A DNA stretch of 64,000 nucleotides from Actinomycetes bacterium. Lineage in GTDB: Bacteria; Actinomycetota; Acidimicrobiia; Acidimicrobiales; JAMCPL01. Positions 55,893-64,000 of this stretch are shown here, one piece after another. The notes beneath the pieces are model-generated. The model searched no databases and was not told the DNA's origin. It worked only from the letters and a program-made list of their open reading frames with translations. The stretch lies in assembly GCA_021841005.1 (NCBI GenBank), contig JAKBVZ010000018.1, positions 1 to 64,000 on the forward strand. The letters run 5' to 3'. Made by a program: the position numbers and the translations under genes. Numbering within the stretch: the stretch's first letter is position 1; the number at the start of each line of letters is the position of its first letter.

Positions 55893-58361
55893 TCAGGGAT
55901 TGAGGTTGCCATTGCTGGAGCTGCCCGGTGAGCTGGTGCCGATACCAGTGCCGGTACGGTTGTAATAACCCTGTAATGCCGATGGCGGCAATACCATCAG
56001 GTAGGTACCCTGGGGATCGTGTGCCATGGCCTGAAGCGTGACAGGATGCGGGTTCGGATCGTAGAGAAGGAACTTCGTCGCACCTTGTAAGCCAGTGCCG
56101 GTGGTGGTGGAGTGGGTGGTGCCGGTAGTGGTGCTCGTACTGCCTTCTTGTGTGCCAGCGCCGGTAGTGGTAGTGGTAGTCGCCTGTACGTGGATTTCCT
56201 GCAAGTGCTCAAAGACTTTACGCGCGACCGCACCGGTACTACCGATCCCTATTCCCACATCCTGACCCTGGGGACCGAGCCATCCACTTTCGACGGTCCA
56301 GTTACTCGACTGGTTGTTCGACTGGGATACACCGGCATAGCCGACGTTCAGGCAGTGATCCGCTATGGCCGCATCTGGAGTAAGCGCGGATAAGCTGCCA
56401 CCGTGTGCCAGGTAGCAGGCCGCGGCAGTTTGCAATGCCGCTACCTGTGGATACAGGAAGGCGGTATCTGTCTCACTCGCAGAGGTTGTCCGGAACCGCC
56501 GTAACACGCTGGATGGTACATGAAAGACTGTCAGCCCACCAAACGTCCTATGAGCCCAATCAAGGCGACCGAGTAGGGATTCCCATGCCGGAGCTTGTGA
56601 GGGAATCGCTACTGCACTGTCGTGATGGGTGGCACAAAACACCTCGATCTGGTAGGCGGTGCCCGGCGGTGGTGCTACTGCGGAGGAGATTGTATAGAGT
56701 GGCCAGCGCAAGAAACCGAGATTCTTCGAATAGGGATTGTAACCCCACGGAGGAGCGGTGGCATTGAACTGGAAACCAGATGCCTCAGCCCAGAGTACGC
56801 CTAGCCGTCCGTCGGAAAATGGAAGGGCCGGCCCTCGGGGAAGCACCAGTACGCCCGAACCTGTGCGTGCAAAAGCGGCAATCTGCCCATCGCTCACCGC
56901 CTGGGGAATATCCGGCCGCGTCCAGTGGAAAGTCGCCGGGCTCGGGATGAGCATTACCACGCCAAGCAACAGAGCTGAGAGGCGCAGCGCTCTTGCACGC
57001 CTGGTCTTCGCCCATGTCACCCAGAGCGTCACCCATACTGCAACTCCAAGCGCTACAAAGACCATGAGCCGGGATGGCAGGATATTTTTCAGTAGGGGTA
57101 GATGTGCCGGCAGATCCCAGGGAAGGCGAATCGCGGTGATGGTACCATCCACATGCAGCACCGGCCCGAGTGTACATACGGCGAGCACTAGGGTCCAGAT
57201 GGAAAACGGTACCGCCCATGACGCACGCTTGATGCTTTCAGTGACGGCAAGCACCGTCAGTATCAGAAGGATGATCCCGAGGTACCCGCCCTCTTCGGCG
57301 AAGTTGCCGGTGAACCGCGTGGAGATACTCGTGACGAGCCCACTGCCGAGCCAGGTATTAGGGGTGGGAATGACAAAGTTGAGCAGGTCCGTGGAAAATA
57401 TGAACGGCGAATTGATCGCGGTTCCACCCACCTGCAGATTGGTCAGCAGGTACCAGAGCAACGGTACTGTAAGTACCAATACACCCCCGACAAACAGCGC
57501 CACTTCCCTGCCAAGCGCTCTGAGCTTTTCGAGGCACACTCTCGGATACCAGATGGCAAAGAGTACAATGCCACCGAGTGCCGAAAGTGCGAAGTCAAGC
57601 GAAAGCTCGGTAGAGGTGTAGAGCATGAAGCCAGCGAGCAGAACCGAGCAAACCACGAAAGTCACTGGCCGGATGGCACCATTCATGCGACGCATGAAAA
57701 GCAGTACGAGCAATGGGATCGGGAAGATCAGGATAAGAAAGAGATGGCCGGACATCTCAGACACTTCGAAAGCGCTGAAGCCAAATATAAATCCGCCAGT
57801 AGCGGCGGGCAGTGCGGATACGTCGAGATAATCAAGTAGAGCCAACATACTCACCGATGCAAACACTGGGGCTAGGAGGAGGAGGAGATTCCAGGAGGTG
57901 ATCGGCCCCCATAGAAGCGTGACTGGCGCGGCCAGGAGCGCAGGAGCCGCCATAGATGTCAGCCACGCAGCATCGTAGGTGGCCGGATACGTGAGCCCGC
58001 GAACTACGAAGGGATTGTGGCCATGTAGGATAGCCCAAGGCCACCACTTGAGGAAGAACAGCGTCACGTTGGGATCGCCGCTCTCGTTCATCATTGTGGT
58101 GGTCAGGTTATGCCCGGGCAATCCGGTCAACCACAGCGAGATCACCAGGTAAACGACAGTAGCAACCGTAAACGTTGCAAGACGCTTGTGCCGGGCAATC
58201 ATATCCTTGCTATGTTTGGCAAGATGCGCGATCCCGCCAGGGAGTCCCATCCGTGCCGGCAATGGCGAGGTACCCGCGCTTGGATCCGTGGTGGGATCAG
58301 TGCCCGGATCCGCATGGGATCCGCTCTCTTGGCGTGGACTGGCGACGGTCATCTTTCCCAC
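55893..58361 (-). CDS. Large multi-TM membrane protein (glycosyltransferase/YfhO-like), polysaccharide cluster
   Basis: More than 10 TM segments; Thr/Gly repeat-rich C-terminal region. Confidence 0.75.
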   Translation of the reverse strand: MGKMTVASPRQESGSHADPGTDPTTDPSAGTSPLPARMGLPGGIAHLAKHSKDMIARHKRLATFTVATVVYLVISLWLTGLPGHNLTTTMMNESGDPNVTLFFLKWWPWAILHGHNPFVVRGLTYPATYDAAWLTSMAAPALLAAPVTLLWGPITSWNLLLLLAPVFASVSMLALLDYLDVSALPAATGGFIFGFSAFEVSEMSGHLFLILIFPIPLLVLLFMRRMNGAIRPVTFVVCSVLLAGFMLYTSTELSLDFALSALGGIVLFAIWYPRVCLEKLRALGREVALFVGGVLVLTVPLLWYLLTNLQVGGTAINSPFIFSTDLLNFVIPTPNTWLGSGLVTSISTRFTGNFAEEGGYLGIILLILTVLAVTESIKRASWAVPFSIWTLVLAVCTLGPVLHVDGTITAIRLPWDLPAHLPLLKNILPSRLMVFVALGVAVWVTLWVTWAKTRRARALRLSALLLGVVMLIPSPATFHWTRPDIPQAVSDGQIAAFARTGSGVLVLPRGPALPFSDGRLGVLWAEASGFQFNATAPPWGYNPYSKNLGFLRWPLYTISSAVAPPPGTAYQIEVFCATHHDSAVAIPSQAPAWESLLGRLDWAHRTFGGLTVFHVPSSVLRRFRTTSASETDTAFLYPQVAALQTAAACYLAHGGSLSALTPDAAIADHCLNVGYAGVSQSNNQSSNWTVESGWLGPQGQDVGIGIGSTGAVARKVFEHLQEIHVQATTTTTTGAGTQEGSTSTTTGTTHSTTTGTGLQGATKFLLYDPNPHPVTLQAMAHDPQGTYLMVLPPSALQGYYNRTGTGIGTSSPGSSSNGNLNP

Positions 58362-61300
58362 TCATACAGCCAGTTGGCGTGACTCTCATCTGCAAACATC
58401 TCTGCAATGGTAGACGTGGCATCAGCCCAAGAGGAGTAGCTTATATCCTTCGGCGAGGGTGCCTCTCCCGCCTCGTGAAGCCTAAGCCAGCGCTTTATCG
58501 CTGATGCTGGCTCACTTGGCGAAAACCCGTCGAAGTACAGCGCACCGTCTCCTGCCACCTCCCTGAATACGGGGATATCGCGGGCAATGACCGGAAGCCC
58601 CATCCAGGCCGCTTCGATAAGTGGCAACCCGAATCCCTCGTCGAAAGAAGCCGCTACCAGGCATGAGGCCGACCGGTAAAGCCTTTCTAAGGCCTCGTCG
58701 CTCACATCATTGAACCAGAATAGGTGATCGCCAAACTCTGCATGGCCCCTGATGCGATCGATCACGCCATCCACCATCCAGCCAGCTTTACCGGCAATCA
58801 CAAGGTTGGCCTCGTAGCCCTCCTCCCAGAGCATCTCGAACGCATCCAGGACCTGCTCGTGGCCCTTCCTGGGCTCGAGAGTACCCACTTCCAGGAAGGT
58901 GGTGCTCTTCGCTAGTGCAGGCAACATGGCTTCGATGCTGGAGGGCAGGCCGACCGTTGGAACACTCGGCTCCAAGTCCGCCCCAAGGTGGCAGTATCCG
59001 ATCCGCAAGGGCCTCTGCCGGACAATATCCGCAGTATCCATCCACTCGAACACAGCGCGGGCGGTTGCCCTCGAATTACAGATCACCCCATCGGAGACCG
59101 CAGACACTGCCTGCAGCCACGAAGTCGCGATACTCTCCATCTCTGGCGGGAACCATTCAGGATGTGATATCGGCAGTATATCATGCACAAAGAAGAATAC
59201 TCTCACCCCACTGTCTCGCATATCTGCCAGTGCGTTCGCCATAGACGGAACCTTGTCGGCAGCCCAGTCAAGGCCAAAGAATACATCGCCGGAAGAGAAA
59301 GTTACCGCGCTGTCGCTTGCCCAGGAGTTATCAGCCCCCAGGAAGCTGGAGGTGAACTTGCGTGCATACGCGTAACAGGCGTCATGCCTACTGCTGTCGT
59401 GACTGGAGCCCATGGAGTAGACCGGTTCCACGCGAAATGACGACAACTGCGAGCAATGAAAGGATTCGTGTAGGACGGCTCGACTGAATCTCTCTATCCC
59501 TGTACGTAAATCGTGTGCCACAATCTGCGAAATATCCAAGAGAAGCTGCCTCTTTGTGTACCGCCTACCGTTGCGAGCCATGCACAGGCAAGTTTCCAGC
59601 AGATCATTGTCCGAGGGATGCGCTGCACGTGCAACCTTAGCCAATCGTGATACGACGTAGGCATCATTCTGGCCAAGATCGTTCGCATACATGCTCTCGA
59701 TTGCCTGCCAGTACAGAGCTGCGACTCGGACAGGAGAGTGTACCAAACTGACGTAGGCAACTGCATCCCGGCCAAGAGCGGTTCTCCTCTCGGAAGAAGC
59801 CAGAAGCGCTGAGAGGATACGAGAGAGCTCATCAACGCTGGAGTCGTCCGGCAACTTCACCACCACATTGCCGGGCAATTCGGCGGCGGGACCATGATCA
59901 CTTATGATTGTCGGAATACCATGGGCCAGGCAGTCGAGAAGAGCCCTCGATGTCTCGCCGCGCGAATCGGTTCTAAGTTGCACCGCCACATCCGCGCTGC
60001 GCAGGTATGCTTCGTACTCGGAACTATCTACCCAGCCGGTACAACGCACATCCCATCCTGCGCTCAGTGCCTTTTCGATCTCCTCGTCCAGCGCGGTTGT
60101 GTATGCGTCATCATAGCGCCCCCCCACAAAGACAAGATGCAACTTGTCCTGCAACGCTATATCCAGGCCGGTAAATGCCTCGAGCAACTGATGGCTCAAC
60201 TTTGTGGGAGCAACTATACCGAAAGAGCATACGAGTAAGCCATCCCCACCGATCCCGAGTCTCCTGCGAAGGCCGGTACCGTCCGGACCTCGCTCAACAC
60301 TCGAGGATGCCTGCACACCTCTCAGCTGAGGTACCACCGCCCAATCCGCTTCCGCGCCGTTGCCATAATACTGCGAGACGAGATCTCGGGCATACTGGGA
60401 ATGGACGATCATGCCAATAGCCCTTTCGCAGACATACCTGTTCATCGGGAGACCGGCAGGGATGGAGCCTGCGTGATCGCCCATTCCACCAATTGCCTCG
60501 TATCCATGGGCATGATACGCCGCCCGCTGCCGCACATGAGGATGGCTACCAGTGGCCTCGAGCCCCCGGTAGAGTCCCTCAAGAACGAAATCGTGAAGTA
60601 CGACCACGCCCGGATGTCTTTCCAGTAGATCAAGCTGGTAAATATGAAAGGGGGAGTTGCCCACCTGGTAGAGCACCCGGTCGTAACGGTCGGCATTTCG
60701 CTCGAACCACTGCGGGTTGCGTACAGTCATACCATGCATGCCGTGCATAGCACCACTGGTGGTGGTGCTGGCAGCATGTTCAGCAATGACGTCGATGTCG
60801 TAGTACTCAGCCAGAGCAGGTACCAATTCGGCACTGTAGCTGGCTATACCGGTCTGCTCCGGTGGAAAGGGAGAGACGAAGGCGAGGGTCGGTTTGAATG
60901 CATTGTCCGTGCTGGCAGCAGTGCTCGTGCCTGTGGAAGTGCTCGTGCCTGTGGAAGTGGCACCACCAGCAAGGCTGAGGGATGCTTTTTTCTTGCCAAG
61001 TGCATCCTCGAATGCTGTCAAAGCCAGTTCTGCGCTCCTGTCCCATGAGAATCTGGCCACCTGCCTCCCACCGTTACGTACCAGCCGGTCGGCGAAGGCG
61101 TCATCGGCTAGCACCTCGGCTATCTTGGCCGCTATTGCACTGGGAGATGTCGGATCGAAGAGCGCCTCATCGCAGCTCATCACCTCCGGCAGGGAAGTCG
61201 TCGATGAGCAGATAGTAGGCGCCCCACACGCCATCGCCTCGAGCACCGGCAAACCAAATCCCTCGTATAGCGATGGAAAGACGGACAGTGAACAGAGGCT

Positions 61301-62212
61301 GTACAGAGCCGCCAGGTCGTCATCCGTGACATACCCGGTAAGCACCACATCTCCGTCATCCAGACCTACCTCCCTGGCTTGGTGCAATGTGGCATCCTTC
61401 TCGGCCTTGGTGGCGCTGCCGGATACGACAAGCTGGAAGCGGTGCTTTATGTCTTGCGGCAACATGGCAAACGCCCGGAACAGCCCGGCGGTATTTTTCC
61501 GGCGTTCGTTTGCGCTGGCAACCGACAGGACAAACGGTTTCGATATGCCCATACGCGCCCTTATGCGATCCTGCTCATGTTCCGCTGGATCCAACCGCCT
61601 GAAGACACCATCTGTGGCGGCCCCGATTACCGCCATACGATCAGATTCCATTCCCAGCAGGCGACTTGCTTCCTCTTTCGTGAATTCCGAAACAGCGAGT
61701 GTCAGATCCGCCCGCTTCAGATGTTCCAATTTTTCCCGATACCACCTATCCCGGATGCCATCCTGCAAGTAGTCCTGCGGCATGGCAAGCGGGATCAGAT
61801 CGTAAAGCACCACTGCGGAAAGGTACGTATGCGGTAGCAGTCCGATGGAGGTGACAGAGTCGTTACCGAGACCTTCGAAGAGACTTGCCAGCAGGACGAC
61901 ATCAGGCTTCAACCCTGCCAGGAACTGCTCCCTAAGCAACTCGGCCGCCCTGGTTCTAAAGGGAGTGGCGTTGCCGAGTTCTGCCGTACGATCAGGGACG
62001 CTGAAGGCTACGATATGCTCTTGGGGCAGCAGATGCTGGAATACAGCCCGTATATCCTCGATGGGGCCTGGCAAGCTCTTGCTCAGTACTATATATATCT
62101 CATGTTCGGGAGCGTTGGCGGCAATGGCCTTGGCCAGAGAGAGCGAGTAACGCCCGATCCCTCGAAACCGGCTTTCCGTCTGCGTACTCTGCAGGTCGAT
62201 TACTAGTTTCAC
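58349..62212 (-). CDS. Three-domain GT4-type glycosyltransferase fusion
   Basis: Three GT4-like cores: FPSLYEGFGLPVLEAMACGAPTI; VQLRTDSRGETSRALLDCLAHGIPTI; VAASFDEGFGLPLIEAAWMGLPVIARD. Confidence 0.88.
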   Translation of the reverse strand: MKLVIDLQSTQTESRFRGIGRYSLSLAKAIAANAPEHEIYIVLSKSLPGPIEDIRAVFQHLLPQEHIVAFSVPDRTAELGNATPFRTRAAELLREQFLAGLKPDVVLLASLFEGLGNDSVTSIGLLPHTYLSAVVLYDLIPLAMPQDYLQDGIRDRWYREKLEHLKRADLTLAVSEFTKEEASRLLGMESDRMAVIGAATDGVFRRLDPAEHEQDRIRARMGISKPFVLSVASANERRKNTAGLFRAFAMLPQDIKHRFQLVVSGSATKAEKDATLHQAREVGLDDGDVVLTGYVTDDDLAALYSLCSLSVFPSLYEGFGLPVLEAMACGAPTICSSTTSLPEVMSCDEALFDPTSPSAIAAKIAEVLADDAFADRLVRNGGRQVARFSWDRSAELALTAFEDALGKKKASLSLAGGATSTGTSTSTGTSTAASTDNAFKPTLAFVSPFPPEQTGIASYSAELVPALAEYYDIDVIAEHAASTTTSGAMHGMHGMTVRNPQWFERNADRYDRVLYQVGNSPFHIYQLDLLERHPGVVVLHDFVLEGLYRGLEATGSHPHVRQRAAYHAHGYEAIGGMGDHAGSIPAGLPMNRYVCERAIGMIVHSQYARDLVSQYYGNGAEADWAVVPQLRGVQASSSVERGPDGTGLRRRLGIGGDGLLVCSFGIVAPTKLSHQLLEAFTGLDIALQDKLHLVFVGGRYDDAYTTALDEEIEKALSAGWDVRCTGWVDSSEYEAYLRSADVAVQLRTDSRGETSRALLDCLAHGIPTIISDHGPAAELPGNVVVKLPDDSSVDELSRILSALLASSERRTALGRDAVAYVSLVHSPVRVAALYWQAIESMYANDLGQNDAYVVSRLAKVARAAHPSDNDLLETCLCMARNGRRYTKRQLLLDISQIVAHDLRTGIERFSRAVLHESFHCSQLSSFRVEPVYSMGSSHDSSRHDACYAYARKFTSSFLGADNSWASDSAVTFSSGDVFFGLDWAADKVPSMANALADMRDSGVRVFFFVHDILPISHPEWFPPEMESIATSWLQAVSAVSDGVICNSRATARAVFEWMDTADIVRQRPLRIGYCHLGADLEPSVPTVGLPSSIEAMLPALAKSTTFLEVGTLEPRKGHEQVLDAFEMLWEEGYEANLVIAGKAGWMVDGVIDRIRGHAEFGDHLFWFNDVSDEALERLYRSASCLVAASFDEGFGLPLIEAAWMGLPVIARDIPVFREVAGDGALYFDGFSPSEPASAIKRWLRLHEAGEAPSPKDISYSSWADATSTIAEMFADESHANWLYEWER

Positions 62213-62250
62213 GCCTACCGTAGCCTCCCAACGGTGCTACACGGGCTGCC

Positions 62251-62356
62251 ATGCAGCCATCCTGCTGATACTCTGGTCTTCACTGTAGGGATGCCGGTCG
62301 TACTGTTGGAGCAGGCAACTTGATGCAGCCATCCTGCTGATACTTTGATCTTCACG
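62251..62356. repeat. 72-bp-period partial tandem duplication (atgcagccatcctgctgatact.tg.tcttcac)
   Basis: Two copies at 62251 and 62323. Confidence 0.9.
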
Positions 62357-63632
62357 GCAGTTCCTGGTTACGATCGGATGCGCGAGCATGTGCGCTTCTA
62401 TCGTTGTCCTCTATGGAGGACTTGAGTACTTTGTACAGGCGTAATGCCTCCTCCGGATAGCAGGTCAGGTCGTGGTCGCGCCTGTCGCTCCCCATTCCAT
62501 GCATAGCCGATGAATGCGACAGGAATCGCCTGTATATCATCGACCCCTTGTATGCCTTCCTGAGCTTCATGACGCCAGGGCTGGAGGAACGTATGGGTTT
62601 TGTGATTCGCCATGAAGTGGAGTTGTATACTGCGAATAGCTCGGCACTGCGAGACTTCAAATCCTGCTCGAGATTAAAAACCTGGTCTCTCGCTCGTTGC
62701 AGCTTGCTGGTAAGGTCTTTTTCGACTGTTTTCGAACGCTCCTCCGCCTGGCGGAGCCGGCTGTTCGCCACTTGCTCCTGGGTGAGTTGCTCACGGAGCC
62801 GGTATTCCCTGTACGGGATATACCAATCCCGCCAGTAGCTGGGAGGGAACTGGAACACTTCAGCACACGATCTATGCTCCTCGGCCACGTAGAATCGGTT
62901 CAGGCCATCAAAATACACGTATTCGTAGCCAGCTCCGGTCAGTAGATGCTCCCATTCTTCGTAGTTGGGTACCATGGTGGACGCGTCGGCCGCAGGAGTC
63001 ATTGCTTCAACGACGATTATCCATGGACGCCACGCAGCAAGGTCAATACCTTCGAGCACATCTCTCTCTGCGCCTTCGACATCAATTTTGAGAAAATGAA
63101 TCTGCTCGGGATCAAACATGGTGAGAATGTCGTCGAGTCTGCGGGTTACGACCTCTGTCTCTCTGATCGTATAGCCACGGGAGCCCGCATCGTGTGCAAA
63201 CTCCTCTTTGACCGTGGATAATCCTGTGCTTTCCACCTCAAAAAAACGCTCCTTGCCCTTGGATGACGATGCCGCCACATTGAGATTGATATCACGCGGT
63301 CGATCAGCAACGAGTCGTTCATACCAATGTTGCACAGGCTCGATATTGATGCCATGCCATCCTCGCTCATAAAATGCCTTGGTCACGGAATCGACGACCG
63401 GATCCTGGGCTCCTACGTCCACGTAGAAGCCAGCGCTGGCATCTATATCACCAAGTGCCCTCAGCAGCATGGTGTCTTCACAATTCTGGGCATAAGACAC
63501 AATCTCTGCCCTGCCTGGCGCAGATTCGATAACAGCGGACAACCCTTCGCTCGAGCCCGACACCTCCTCACTCGATGTCCCGCTTCCGGCGGTGCCATCA
63601 GTAATCGGTGCATCCTCCCGGCTTTCCTGCAT
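62352..63632 (-). CDS. FkbM-family methyltransferase with C-terminal coiled coil
   Basis: SYAQNCEDTMLLRALGD...GFYVDVGAQDPVVDSVTKAFYERGWHGINIEP; FLKIDVEGAERDVLEGID. Confidence 0.9.
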   Translation of the reverse strand: MQESREDAPITDGTAGSGTSSEEVSGSSEGLSAVIESAPGRAEIVSYAQNCEDTMLLRALGDIDASAGFYVDVGAQDPVVDSVTKAFYERGWHGINIEPVQHWYERLVADRPRDINLNVAASSSKGKERFFEVESTGLSTVKEEFAHDAGSRGYTIRETEVVTRRLDDILTMFDPEQIHFLKIDVEGAERDVLEGIDLAAWRPWIIVVEAMTPAADASTMVPNYEEWEHLLTGAGYEYVYFDGLNRFYVAEEHRSCAEVFQFPPSYWRDWYIPYREYRLREQLTQEQVANSRLRQAEERSKTVEKDLTSKLQRARDQVFNLEQDLKSRSAELFAVYNSTSWRITKPIRSSSPGVMKLRKAYKGSMIYRRFLSHSSAMHGMGSDRRDHDLTCYPEEALRLYKVLKSSIEDNDRSAHARASDRNQELP

Positions 63633-63857
63633 AACCCGACATATTAGCAGTTCCAGCCAGCTGGGCGCACCCCTCGCTGCCGGCTTATTGGCCGACGTAG
63701 CCGCCTACGACAATTCGCACTCGAGCACATCCGTGCACTGCCGGACTCTGTCGCGGCTGCTCCGACATCCATCCTCAGCCGCAGGAACGCTGTCACTGTG
63801 GACCCGTTATGGCATCAATTGATCTATAATGTTACAGGTACGTGTTATGTTGATCGT

Positions 63858-64000
63858 ATGAGGAAACCACAAGTTATGGAGTTCAGTTCCCAAGATATCG
63901 AACGATTCATCGAAGCCATTGAGGCCGATGAGCATTTGCGTGCCCGCGTCGAGCGTGCGATCCTGAGCGATCGCATGTACGAATTGCCGGACAGGTTGGC
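63858..64000 (+). CDS. Partial CDS running off the window end (MRKPQVMEFSSQDIERFIEAIEADEHLRARVERAILSDRMYELPDRL...)
   Basis: Open frame from ATG 63858 to the end; TATAAT-like box at 63825-63830. Confidence 0.6.
   Translation, partial: MRKPQVMEFSSQDIERFIEAIEADEHLRARVERAILSDRMYELPDRL

Overview
Actinobacterial-type window in three parts. (1) About 1-26640 is one end of an integrated mobile element. It carries a DUF4913-like protein, an ArdC-like antirestriction protease and a MobF/TraI relaxase-helicase. Its cargo is defence-like: TcmP plus a DUF5131 protein, an LRAT-domain membrane protein, an unknown cytosolic/membrane gene pair, repeat-bearing exported proteins, and a type III R-M locus with a HEPN-motif gene. 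A tyrosine integrase abuts an intact tRNA-Pro(GGG). (2) About 26723-47923 is chromosomal-type sequence. It holds a tightly coupled ttrBCA-like molybdo-oxidoreductase and molybdenum-cofactor operon, a divergent MoaC-MoaD fusion, a SWIM + SNF2 pair, DUF302 and a uracil-DNA glycosylase family gene. (3) About 48021-63632 is a surface-polysaccharide cluster with glycosyltransferases, an ABC exporter, a sulfotransferase-like gene, a three-domain glycosyltransferase and an FkbM methyltransferase. It is broken up by duplicated gene fragments and a VapBC-type module. The main leads are: the unknown gene pair at 12487-13973; the HEPN-motif gene downstream of mod-res; the repeat protein at 16628-17140; the MoaC-MoaD fusion lacking the DMCK motif; the VapBC module between 99-bp repeats; the mosaic of copied gene fragments at 53.57-56.0 kb; and paired operator-like repeats. 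All family calls come from reading motifs by eye; no database search was run.
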